Below are positions 24,286 to 35,674 of a stretch of 64,000 nucleotides of DNA, piece by piece; position 1 is the stretch's first letter, and each line of letters begins with the position of its first letter. The position numbers were made by a program, and so were the translations under genes. The stretch covers positions 282,481 through 346,480 of the forward strand of contig MEHQ01002661.1 in NCBI GenBank assembly GCA_008828725.1, given 5' to 3'. The notes beneath the pieces are model-generated. The model was given only the letters and a program-made list of their open reading frames with translations, ran no database searches and was not told the DNA's origin. The DNA is from Saccharina japonica (taxonomy: Eukaryota; Sar; Phaeophyceae; Laminariales; Laminariaceae).

Positions 24286-27200
24286 CGTCACAATCGAAAT
24301 AGTACGGTTTCGTTTCAAGTCATGTGTGTACATAATTGTTTCCTTGGACATTTGAATTCGTGGCTATCATATCTCTTTAGTAGAGGACGAGTCGCCGTCG
24401 AATAATGCGGCGTGCGTTATAATGTCCCATCGACAGTCGGGCAGGATGTATTTCTGTCATTCATCTGCCTGTTCTGCCGCCATGTCAGATGCGACAACGT
24501 GCGTGAGTTGCTATTCTTCACAATCGTACGCTAGTTAAGGACCCTTGCACCATGATATATATATGCACATGTATGTAGGATACAGTATGTAGCTCGTTTA
24601 TTTCCGATCTGAAATATAAAATAGATGTATTCCGTTACCTGCCTGTTTGTGGAAGTGGGCCTACACTACTCTACTAATAAATAGAGCAGGTATTACTGCT
24701 GTACCCCTATTTACTACGTGTGCAAGTGCAGTCGTCAGTAGACCTTCAGATTAGATGGCATCGACCCGGGTTGAATGTAGGGTAGAACCGGTATATAAGA
24801 ACTATAAGCCTGGTAGCTGGTCTTTCCTATCTGATACAGTAGTACGTTTTATGAGCGTCAGTCATTACGGTAGAATAGTCCCGATACTGCTTGTGGGTAT
24901 AACCGTTGAGCAAGAAAACATCCCTGTGAAATATACTTTGTATTTCCATCCCATCTAGGATATGATACTGCTGTGTACCTCGGAGGTGTGAACTACAGCG
25001 CAGGCAGCAAATGTCGTTATATAATAACGGAATTCGTTAATGTGTCTCATACAAACTGAGGCCCTACTTTTATTGATACAGACATACACGTATGCCCAAC
25101 TTCGCCAGCTCCCTCCCTGTTGCAGCTCCAATCCGGGGTCACATAGACGATACTTTTTCCTCCTCCCCTCTACGGCACGTGGTTGTTTTTTACCGTTGCA
25201 CTTGCTTCCCCCATGGACTCGAGTCAAAAAGGGCGTGCAGGCGGTGCAAAGCAATATTTTGTGTTGGCAGAAGAAAACACGTAAGTATCCCTTGGGTGCA
25301 TTAAAACTCACCATCTCAGCCTTTTAGTAGTTTCGATGATTAAGCACTAGCAATGTACTAGGCAATCGAGGGCACTGGTGATCATATAGAAAAGGACACG
25401 GCATCTACTGTAAACGCTTGATTCATCGGTCAATCGTGTATTTCTACTGATGCACGAAACTGCAAGACGTAGTTGGATACCTGGTGCATAATACTTACTG
25501 TAGTTGCTAGAATCAGTTCTTGTATTGAAAGTTGAATCACATTTCGGTTATTGAACAAGCGGTTAAAAGTAGGAACAATTTGCAACATCAACACAAACGT
25601 TTCAAGGGTATGGTATTAACAGGTAACTGCAGGGCTCATTGGTGCATGAGGTTATATATAACTCTTACTTAGTGCGCGAGATCGAAGTCTCATATCATAC
25701 GACACACAGCTTGCAGATATGAGTTTCGGCGAAATCCTGTACCCGACAGCTGACATTTTGTTTCAAAATTGACTTCGTATATGGTTGGGCTCAGTACGTC
25801 CACCGTCTCCTTTAACATGACACCAATCTAAAACAATATGTTTCCCCGACAAAAGACTGTTTGGCATTGGCATTAACGAACTTTACGGTTTCACAACTGC
25901 AAATGAACACATCCATGTGTCCAGCGCCAGACGCGTGCCACCACAGATATTTAACTTGTTGTCCCCACCTTTTCTGGCTGAGCGAGCCCCTCCCCAGCAT
26001 CGTTTTATGTTTCCATAGGGTTCGTCATACACAAGCAGTAGGCCGTGGGGCCGTTCATTTGATTGACCGTTCCTTTTTTTCTCAGCGCTTGGCTTTTGAA
26101 TACAGGTTTTAGAGCTCTGCAGCGAGGTCCTTCACAAACAAATGGATGCAACCCATCCATAGCACGCTTCCTTATCTCTCAACTCCCCATTCTTTTTCCC
26201 AATGATGGGGATCCTTGACCTAAAAGCGGTCGGAATTTCAATCCTGCCTTGCAATATGTTCCGTTGGATACTTGGGCCATGGGATAGTTGATCGGGTGTC
26301 GCTTTTTTTTCTCCAGAGCCAGTGTTTGGGCGGGGGTGTAGAACTGCTCAAGTAAGGAGCCTCAGAAAAAACGCGGTGCACGCCTCCACCGTAGCATGTC
26401 TCGTAGGTGCAATACTCTCTCGATATTCCGAGTTCCAAGTCCCCATTCTTGATGAACAAAATAGTTTTTTAAAAGTCAGTTGTGAGATTGATGATTTCGT
26501 CGTAACTCGTTCTTGCACGCTTTGTGTCATATTTCGATCGCGCGTACTACAAGCTTTCTATGGCCTGGATCATGCAAAACATCGTGTGCGTCGCAGGCGG
26601 AAACTAATTACTGTCTTGAACTGTTTCCAAGTTACTTGTTTCGCTCACTCATACTCCCCATACGAATATATCCCATACTGAACGGAAGGAAATAAAAAAA
26701 ACTCTAGAACTCAGTGTGGTGAGTGTCTATATATACAAATAACTATTCAGGTTTAAACAACACGGTGGTTGCATGTATTCAGCTTCACAACAAGTAAAAC
26801 ATGTGTTGAGTGTGAACGATATTTGGGTGACATCCAGGGTTGTGGGTTGTGCGTGTTGAAGTTTTAGGGGCGGGCTGGGGACGAAACACCCTTGATTAAG
26901 GTCTGAATTTCTATTATGTCATGTTGATAGGCCAGTTCTTCAACAGGCACACATCATAGTTTTAAAAGAAATGGTGTCCTCAGTGCCGGAAGTACAACAG
27001 GTTTCGTCGGCTCCCTGGCGATCTAGTCGGAAAAACGAGAGCGAGGAGGGTTAAAGAATATCCCTCCCTCTGAAACAGTTTCGATAGTGCTGACAATTTC
27101 TGAGCAGGATAGTGTTAGGGCGGGTATCGCGAATCTGTCGACATAATATCCGGGTTCACTGACGCCGTCGAGTTGCAGCTTCCCTTGAAGGCAAGCGAAC

Positions 27201-28165
27201 GGGCATTAAAGTGAACTAACGCCTCTCTCTTGCATTGTGTCCAACCTTGCACCAAGAGCCGAAACGTTTGCGTATGGGGAGTGTAAGGTTAGGGTTTCAC
27301 GAGCCTGCCATTTGATGTCTCACTTCAGTCTTCTTGCCGTCGCGAGACGGCTGTACCAAAATTCCATTTCCTTGCGTATTTAACGTTTATGGAAATACTT
27401 ATTTTGCGCTCTCAGGAGATTATAGTTTATCTCCCATCATCCTTGTTTAGTGAGGTTTTACTCCCGCTGAAACGACCATGCCCAGTCTATTGGCGATATT
27501 ATAGTATCTTCGGGAAGGTTGAGGAATTGTTTCGTCGAGGCATATTCTGATTCGACTTTGCATCTGTGGACTCGTGTTTTAGTGTCGTTTTTGGATGTTT
27601 CAGATCGATCCAGACATCCAGTTGTTTCTACACTTTGGTTTCAGCTAGAAAGGCACAAACGCGCTGTTATTGGTGATTCATACACAACTGGTGGGTTACG
27701 TAGTTTTAATACGGGTCCTCATTTCCGGTTTCTTCGTGTGACAGGCCGTAGTTAAATATATGTTGTTTATAACATTGGTGTTCGATATCGCAGCGAATAC
27801 GGCTGCGATGTTCAAGGGTACTTCTACAAATTACCTGCGATGATAAACTACTATTTGCAACCTGTGTGTGATTCTTCTATTCCGCGTAATAGTGGGTACA
27901 TATACCGTTTAGTAAGGGTGGTATGGTGCAGAATTGGTCCCCTTATAGTGCCGGTATATGCCAGTCAGCAATACCGGTAAATTTAATAGCGGCAACCGGT
28001 GCGATATTACAGGCATTATAGCGGGACCACTGCCGGACGTAGGAAGGCATATTACAATGCAAAAACAGGAGTGGCCTACGCTTTTGATTGCCTTGTATGT
28101 TTAAAATTTATTACATGAAGTTATATACTTATCGAAATTCCTTGTTCATTTGCACGCCGATCGAC
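24286..28165 (+). repeat. Repeat R2, copy 2
   Basis: Second copy of the long direct repeat described at 256-3890, in the same orientation. Homology starts near TAGTACGGTTTCGTTT (24300) and fades after TCCTTGTTC (about 28140). Left of the start, copy 1 is joined to repeat R1 but this copy is not, so R1 and R2 are separate units. No intact gene is seen. Confidence 0.7.
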
Positions 28166-28319
28166 CGCGTCGCCTACGCGGCAAGACTTTGGAAAAACAG
28201 TGCCCCTACTTGGGGCTGCGAGTATCATCGTGTGTACCACAGGTAGGGATGCGTTAAACTATTATGTACATCAGCAGTGTGTGCATGAATTGAGTATGGA
28301 AGACAATTATCCTATTTTC

Positions 28320-29340
28320 GGTAAGGCACGTACCGAAGTATACCGGGGGTATTTCCTCGGTATATACCGGTACCTGACACTCCGGTAAGTTCGGTATTTG
28401 TTTATGTCGGTACCCGACACTTCGGAATGCTCGGTAACTTTTCGATACCGGTACCCGATACTGCGGTAAGTTCCGAATATTTTCGTCCCGGTACCCGAGA
28501 CTTCGGTAAGCTCAGTAAACCTACCCAACCACACCCCGGGTACCAGTATACCCTCGACCCCAATACCGGGGGTACCAGTGTTCGTTCGGTATGGCCTGGA
28601 TGCCGGTATCCGACAAATCGACGTAAAGTTCGGTACAATTTCAATACCGGTACCCGACACTTCAGTAAGATCGGTAAGCGTACCCAAGTATACCCCGAGT
28701 ACCGGTATAACCTCGACCACAATACCGGTGGTGTTCCATGCGGTCTTGGTGCCGGGGCATCGGGTATGTACCTGATATGCAATACGGACACACATATATC
28801 AAGAGAATGTTCAGTAGGGTATACCGGTACCGGGGGTATATTTATTGAGCGTACCGAACTTACCAAAGTGTCCGGTGCCGGTTTTGAAAAAGTACCGAAC
28901 TTGCCGCAATGTTCGTTACCGGTATTGAAAAAATACCGAACTTACCGAAGTGTCGGGTACCGGTATTGCAAACGTACCGAACTTACCAAAGTGCTCGGTA
29001 GGGTATCAAACACACTACCCAGAAAATGCCGGTGCCCCCGGTAGTGTGGTCAAAGGTATACCGGTACCCGGGGTATATTTAGGTGAGCGTACCGAACTTA
29101 CCGAGGTGTCGGTTACCGGAATTGGAACAATGCAGAACTCAATAAAGTGTGGGATACCGGTGTTGAAATAGAACTGAACTTACAGAAGTGTCGGGTACCG
29201 TTATTGGAAAAATACAGAACTTACCGAAGTGCCAGGTACCGGTATTGGAAACATATCAAACTTAACGAAGTGTCGGGTACCTGTATTTGAAAAAACAAAA
29301 TTCTGATGTGTCAGGTACCAGTACATCCCGAAGAATTACC
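28320..29340. repeat. Tandem minisatellite in head-to-head inverted arrangement
   Basis: The array is built on a roughly 35-50-bp unit. Right of about 28800 the units read TACCGAACTTACCGAAG, then TGTCGGGTACCGGTATTG. Left of about 28780 the same unit appears reverse-complemented (CAATACCGGTACCCGACAC, then TTCGGTAAGTTCGGTA). A longer module, ACCGGTACCCGGGGTATA followed by GAGCGTACCGAAC, is interspersed at about 28816 and 29062, and in reverse at about 28520 and 28670. The array is therefore higher-order as well as inverted. Frames crossing it, such as 28427-29044, reflect the repeat only. Confidence 0.85.
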
Positions 29341-30596
29341 CCCGGTATACTTCGGTACGTAGCCTACACTACCGGCCCTCTCGTAAGAAGGTGGTCCACA
29401 ACAAATTCAAGCCTAAACATTACGGGGGAAATAAGAAAGTCGACAGCTACTATACTGAAGTTAGTGTGGGACACAACACCCCTTTCTCAAATAAGAAAGT
29501 CAGCCTAAGCCCGATTTCTGGTTTTATATGAGCGGGCGGGTACTGTACCGAACATAACCTGAAGGAATGTACTCGCAGCAACAGCAAACAGATGACGGCA
29601 ACGGTAGAGAAAATATAATGCTGACGCCACCATCCCAACCACATACCAAGCGGTAGCACGTTTAGCTGCAGCACCAGGCCCAGCACGAACGAGAACATAA
29701 CACAGAACCCACCCAAAGAAAACGTACCCCCCCCTTGCCCCAAACTACCGGCGGCAAGGATGCCTGCGCCTCCACCCCCCCTGCCTGCCGGCGGCCACAA
29801 CGGCCGAAATCCAGCTGGTGCGTGCCGTCGTGCTTGATGGTGCGCCTCTCTTGACCTTGCATTTCGCGTAAAGGCGGTGGACGTGTGGCAGTGGCGGAGG
29901 GCACATGGCATGCGCGAGCAAGTACACGCAACAAAAGCGCGGGTGGCACGGCAATACGAGCACACGAACACACGCAGGCAGCGTGCACGAAAGCACGAAG
30001 GTAGACAACCAAACCAAAACGAGCACGAGGATAAGAGAGAGAGGGAGAGAGGGGGAGAGAGGGAGAGATACACAGAGCGAGAGAGCGAGTGAGAGAGAGA
30101 GAGAGAGAGAGATATCCTGTCCCCTTCATGAATTCGCCTTCCTCTTTCCGTCCACGAATATGTCTCTCTATCCCCGCCAAAGCAAAAGAAAAACACGCCC
30201 TTAACAATTAAAGCTCGCCCTTCTTCCTATCCAAAGAGACAGTCAGAGAGCGAAAGAAAGAGAGGTACCGCGTCCTTCTCAACGTCACCTTCCCCTCTCC
30301 ATCCAAGAATATACCTCTCTATCCCCGCCAAATCAAAGTATAAAGCGGTATACAAAACGCCCCTCATAGACAAAGCCCGCCCTTCCTCCTGACGAATCTG
30401 ATGTCATCAGCTGCCCGATCGTGAGAGAGAAAACGGGAGAGACACGAAGAGAGCGGGGGGGGAGGGACAGAGAGAGATAGCGAGAGAGAAGCGTTGAGAA
30501 GGAGGGGGGACGAGGAAAATATATATGAAAAGAGGGAAAGAGAAAGAGGGGAAGCGAAGCATCGCCCACCTCGCCCCTAATCTCCCCGAAAAGACA
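29341..30596 (-). other. Candidate 3' LTR / flank of the Ty3/gypsy element
   Basis: On the minus strand the pol gene ends at 30613 and is followed by AAATCGGGGGA, a possible polypurine tract, then TGTCTTTTCGGGG from 30596. TG is the usual LTR start, so the 3' LTR may run leftward from 30596. An internal near-duplication supports structured DNA: a ~50-bp block around CTCTCTATCCCCGCCAA occurs at about 30130-30180 and 30290-30330. I could not find the matching LTR to the right of gag, so the LTR call is tentative and its outer end is unknown. Confidence 0.3.
30032..30112. repeat. (GA)n-rich simple repeat
   Basis: Polypurine GAGAGA tract interrupted by GGG and a few other bases. A second purine-rich tract follows at about 30421-30550. 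The long minus-strand frames over these tracts (such as 29450-30196) are translated simple repeat. Confidence 0.9.
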
Positions 30597-30612
30597 TCCC
30601 CCGATTTAGCGG

Positions 30613-32190
30613 TCACACCCTAAATATTATCATCTCTGATGGAGTCATCTCTTCCCAATCGTGGTCGGAAAAGCGGATGCGCCAGTACGGCGAGTAGAAG
30701 TCATACACCTTCCCAGGTCGGACTGTGCCCCCCACGCCGCTTCCGAGCGGCTTCTCGACTCTCTTACCTATCGGAAACCTTCTCAACGCCTCGCTCCTAC
30801 TCAGCGCGGGCCGCTTCTTCGCCCCCCCGTCCAGGACCGGGGTCAGCTTCGTTCGCTGCTCGGGTCGTGCAAGTTTTACCGCGCGTAGAACGTGCCCAAC
30901 TGCAGGGGAGTGAAGTCGGACGACTCTGTTTCTGAGACCCAATGTGATGCCACGCCATTTAGGTGCCTGCCGCAATACTCCCGCCTCACGAACGCCGTAG
31001 CGCTAACAACCCGCCTCCTATCCAGGAGCGTCAACAACGGCGCTGCTGTGGTCGAGGGTTCTCCAAGCCCTAGGTCGGCGCCCCATGCCAACTACGCGTA
31101 CCCGTCCTCCATGGGGTGCCAAAGGGCAGACGGCCTCGTGTAAAACGGCTTTAAGGATGCGGCGGAGACCGTCCTGGAGCGTACGGCGAGGCCTTTCATC
31201 TCGATGACGACACTCAGGCCCTCGAATACCACTTCCACCTCCTTCCACGGACCTGTCCACTTCTCATGGACCATCCTCGGCCGCCTCCAATGCCGGTGAA
31301 GGGAGCTGTCGCTCTCCCGCGTGAGGACGAGGTCGCCCTTTGCGACGCAGGTGCCTGCCGACCGTCTATGAATCTTTACGTTATGGTGCTGTCTCTCTTT
31401 CTCTCTACCCTCGCGCATCCTCTCAAGCACCTCGCGGAGTTCCCTTAGGTTATGCCGTCGCCCCCCTATGAAGTTCTCGAGGCCTCTCGTGGCCTCTGTG
31501 TCATCCATCTGGGGCACCAACATGTCGAGGGACATGCACGGGCTGTGGCAGAACAAGATACGGAAGGAAATAATGGCGGAGGGCAGAGACAGGCCTGGCT
31601 TGGTGCGTTTGATCCGACACGCTAGAGCTACCTACCCGTCCCATCTGGTGGGCCACGCCTTGCACAGCTCGGATAACACGTCCAATACCCACGCCTCTAC
31701 TCGGTCGACACTGCTTTGACCTCTCGAGTGGTCAGCTGGGCCGTAGTCCATCTTGACCATCCGCCAATAACACAGGTGCTCTATCATCGTAGCCGTGGAC
31801 TCGCTCCCGCATCAGCACGAATTAATGAGGGTACCCCGAACGTCAGACACGGGTCAAAAGCCAAGCGAGCGACGCCGTGCACTTCCTTCGAGGGTAAAGG
31901 GTACGCGAACAGAACCCGAGAAGCCATATCCACCAACACTAAGTGCTCATTGCCTTCTTCGGATGTATTCGACATCCTCTGCAAATCTACATCTAACACT
32001 TCCCACGGCTCGAGATATTTGACCGGCAGCATAGCTATGCGCTGGCTCCGCGATCGTTTCCAACGCCAGCATCCGCAAGACAGGACAAAATTCCGCGCGT
32101 CTCTACACATACTTGGCCCGTGGAAATGGTTGCGCAGCAGGGCGAATGTCCTACCCACCACTGGGTGTCCGTCCTGAAAAGAGACCAGCT
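30613..32190 (-). pseudogene. gypsy integrase with chromo-like C-terminal module
   Basis: Starts with an HHCC zinc finger: DGHPVVGR (about 32170), NHFH, then CGC. The core has Asp in VLDVDLQ and RADAG. A frameshift at about 31795 is followed by YGPADHSRGQSSVDRVEAWV. There the third catalytic residue, normally Glu in a VER motif, reads Asp. Then come SELCKAWPTRWDG, a TAG stop, and a C-terminal region with EKWTGPWKEVEVV and SLKPFYTRP (to 31092). After another TAG the frame continues with AWGADLGLG and TPLQLGTFYAR (to 30876). The last part, in a different frame, contains GTVRPGKVYDFYSPYWRIRF and ends at 30613. That module resembles the chromo-like tails that may guide integration. The protein is inactive. 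Confidence 0.8.
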
Positions 32191-33128
32191 ACCAACAAAC
32201 CTAGAACGGCAAGGACCGAAGTGTGTCTTACTAGGATTCCCCCCTGCTCCAGCTCGTGCCATAATAACTCCTGATCGTCGAGAAGGTACCTGGTGCCTCT
32301 CGTTTACTCAGCTGCCGTTGCCCCCCCCCGCTCCCCCTCGCCCCCCAGTGTCTCCCTGGTCTTGCCGAGGAGCGCTTCCCCTTTATGTAGCCTGACCAGG
32401 CCCCGCACGTCCCTCAGCGCGGCGATGGCCCGCTCTACCGTCACCCGTTCGGACGCCCGTTCACTGTGCGGTAACCCCTCCTCTTTCGTTGAAAGGGTTT
32501 TCCCGCCGCCGCCCGATGCTGGCACCCGCCTCGAGGTCGCCGTACTTGACGGCAGGCTCGTTGAGCCCGGCTGGGGTAGAGACGCGCGTGGCCTAGGCTC
32601 CTATCGGCCGGCGTGGTAGGGAATCGGCCACAACCTCACCGACGGCGTAAGCAATCGCGCCGCGCGTCTCACCGCCACAGGCACCCCTGCACCCAACGCG
32701 GCGAACCTGTCGTGGAACTAGAGTGTCAACATTGGCTCATGCCTCGCGCCATCCTCATCGGGCGTGTAGGGTGCAGTGGCGTGCTGGAAAAACTGTGAAA
32801 CGCTATCGACCGTGGCCCCAAGCAGCGAGGGCGCAGCGGACGGACGTGACTTCAGCTGGCGTGACCCCGGCAAGCGAGGGTTAGCTAAGCTCGTTCCGAC
32901 ACCGAGTCTCCTCTCGCGCCTGCCCGCCGGGCCAGCCACTCCCTCCTTCAACGGTTCAAGGCCCTTCAGTGCGATTCCGTCTTAAGCCCGGCCCTTGCGG
33001 CCCTACGTAGTCACCTCGCTCGCCGGAGGTCCCATCATCGGGAAAAGGTCGTCAATGGGGTCCTGGGCGGGGCCTGGCAGGAGCAGGCGTGACAGTGCGT
33101 CGGGGAGCTGGTGAGAAGAGCTAGCCGT

Positions 33129-34330
33129 TCAACGAATGGCCATGTCGAACTCGTCCAGGCGCAGCAACCAGCGGTATAGCTTTGGGTCTAGGTCGCGGCT
33201 ATGGAACAACCAAGTGAGCGCCGAACAGTCCGTGACTAGCGTGAACGATCTGTTTGCCAGGTACGGCCTAAAGTGGGCCACTGTCCACAGTACCGCCATA
33301 CATTCCATCTCCGCGACCCCCCGTCGAATTTCCGTCGCCGACCATCGGTGGCTTGCATACGCGATGACTCTCTCGACCCCCTCGGGTTCCTGCGTCAGGG
33401 CCGCGCCGCCTCCCGTGGCACTCGCATCTGTATGCAGCACAAACAACTTGTCCCACATAGGGAACGCTAGGAACGGGAATGAGGTTAGAGCCGACGTAAG
33501 GGACAGGAAAGCGTGCTGGTGCTGCTCTGTCCACTGGATGAGGGATCACCGTGATCGTTTAGAGGCAAATACTGGGTTTCGCAGTTTGTCTGTGAGCGAT
33601 GCCGTTAGTATGATGTAACGTTCGACGTACTGCCTCCGGTAACCTGTCATTCCGGGAAACGAGCGCAACTTTTCCACCGTGGAGGTCGGGGTGAGTTCTG
33701 CTACCGCTGCAAGAGTAGACTCGGCTAGTCGCACGCCCTGCCGGTCCACTACTATGCCCACCAACTCTAGCCTCGCGACACACAACCGAGACTACGCAAA
33801 GTTCGCAGAGACTCCCCCCTCCTGCAGGCGGGAGAGCACCGCTGTTAAGAGGGTAAGGTGACTATCGAAGTCTGCGCTGTTGATGATAATTTCATCGAGG
33901 TAGTTATCTACCCCCTTCCCCTTCAAGTTCTTCAATAGGTCCCCAGCCATGCTCGCAAACGCCGGTGGCAATACCTTCAAGCCAAAGCCACACCGCATAT
34001 ACTCCCACAGCTACCTGAACGCGTCCCCGAACGCCGGTTTATGGCGGTCCGCTTCCACGATCGGGACCTGGAAAACCCCCGACGCCAAATCAATAGAAGT
34101 GAGCCAACGATTGCCGCTCAGTCGCTGCAAACTCTCCTGTATGTTGCCCAAACCACCACTGTTGGTCCTCGTGCAACCGTTAAGCCCGCGATAAACTTGG
34201 TACAACCGCAAGGTACCATCCTGTTTACGGGCCGTCACGCATGTAGCGGCCCACGCGGAGCTAGAAGTGGGAAAAATTACCTATTCGCTAGCTTCCTGAC
34301 TTCTGATTGAACGGCATCAGCTTCTTCTGG
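33129..34330 (-). pseudogene. gypsy reverse transcriptase and RNase H
   Basis: All pieces lie in one minus-strand frame interrupted by stops. RT motifs: SSSAWAATCVTARKQDGTLR (about 34280-34210), YRGLN, LTSIDLASGVFQVP, then a TAG, WEYMRCGFGLKVLPPAFA, and the active-site box NYLDEIII (33891-33902). There the usual YxDD reads YLDE. After a stop at about 33789 comes the connection region (LVGIVVDRQGVRL, LRSFPGMTGYRRQY), and after TGA near 33545 the RNase H domain. The latter keeps LHTDASATGGG, EMECMAV and VTDCSALTWLF, so its Asp-Glu-Asp carboxylates are intact. It ends at 33129. Confidence 0.85.
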
Positions 34331-34547
34331 AGAAGAGCGCTGTTGATTCGCTGCGATCGGTACGCACACTGCATCGATCAGGGGAATTCGCAACTATCTC
34401 ACCTTGCACGCTCAGGCCCTTTTCGGGTCCTGCGGGAACAGTCCCGCCACGTTCAGCGGCCGCAGCACGTCCGTCAGCCTGTTCTTCTAAGCGCACGCTG
34501 AGTTGATCGAGGTTCGCGTTAGAGAGCTCCACCCCACGCGCCGGGGC

Positions 34548-35460
34548 TTAGCTGGTATCGGCGTCTGAAACAGGCGGGGGTTCGTTGGTGGGCTCCGGCA
34601 CAGGGTTAGCAGGGGGCAGGGGCGGGTGTACGAACATCTCGCGGAAACGATCATCATCTCTTACGTTCAGCGCTATCACCTTTGCTATCGAGTGCCCCCT
34701 CCTCACTATCGCGGCCGCCCTGCCCGTGTTAACCACCTTGCAGTGTAATGGGGTCCTGGTTCCCACCACTGTACGCCCCGCGCAATGCCCACGACCGCCT
34801 CGCTGTCGGTATCATACTTCGCAAGCGGCTGGATCAGGACCAGTGGTCGCTCTCTGGGCTGAGGCCCGTGCACGTACCCCTCGACTATGACTCCTATAAA
34901 GACCGCTGCTTCTACGGCCTGCTGCAATCGGAGTCCCCACTGCAACGCACCGTCGTCTTCTCACACTGCCTGGCGCACGGAGCACACGGGCAGCGACGAG
35001 ACTGGCAAGGGGGAGGGGGGGAAAGACAGTGGGTTATCAGCACCAGGTTTCATTTCCCAGTAGCTGTCCCACAATTGCTTTGTCGCTACGCTGAGCTGTT
35101 GAAACGGCACCCAAGGTGCCCTCGGTGACGGCTGGAACCCCTTAACCTCTCCGAGCGAGATGACGTTGTTTTTTTCCCTGAAATAGCTGGTTCACAGGAT
35201 GAAGGCATACGGCAAGCCCCTCACGACCCTGACCAACATATCCCGGGCCCTATCCTCCTGCGGCAGTACTATGGGCAATCCGTCGACCAAATGATCTCCA
35301 TGCCAGTGACCTTGCTTCCCACCGGGTCTGCGACCTGCAGGAAGCCACTGACCCGACGGCTGCGCTTCCGCTGCCCCGCGATGCCCTGTTAAGACTGGAC
35401 GCTTCTCCAGAAGACCAGCGACACGTAGTTATCTCACCCAGCACCTGTGTCGATGCCAAC
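34548..35460 (-). pseudogene. gypsy retropepsin-type protease and linker
   Basis: The active-site motif IDTGAG lies at 35437-35454 (minus strand), directly followed by a TGA stop. This is the catalytic Asp motif of retroviral-type aspartic proteases. Further on, 34945-34706 reads EAAVFIGVIVEGYVHG and PLVLIQPLAKYDTDSEAVV. After a one-base shift near 34770 it continues as VVGTRTPLHCKVVNTG and RRGHSIAKVIALN (to 34548). The latter resembles the region between protease and RT in gypsy polyproteins. Several stops and shifts break it. Confidence 0.6.
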
Positions 35461-35674
35461 CCTCACTGGGATACGTCCCGCTACTCTCCCGGGGTCCCAC
35501 AGCCTTCCTTGGACCCACAACGTTATTCCTCGTCGCCGATAACCTCTCTTCACCCCCGTACCCGACGACCCCTACCGGCAGCCCCGCATCGGGCTGTTTC
35601 GCGGGTGTAGGTGGCGGCGAGTCAGGCCCCCACCCCTTGTTCCCCGGGGATGCAAGTCACTCCGGGGCGTGTTT

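Noticed and set aside
28307..29044. Frames of 154-205 codons over the CCGGTACC array
   Set aside because: Each is translated tandem repeat; openness follows from the unit lacking stops in some frames.
29450..30207. Long minus-strand frames (248 and 181 codons) as a membrane protein gene
   Set aside because: Hydrophobic Leu/Ser runs come from the GA/CT simple repeat read in different frames; no domain or splice structure.
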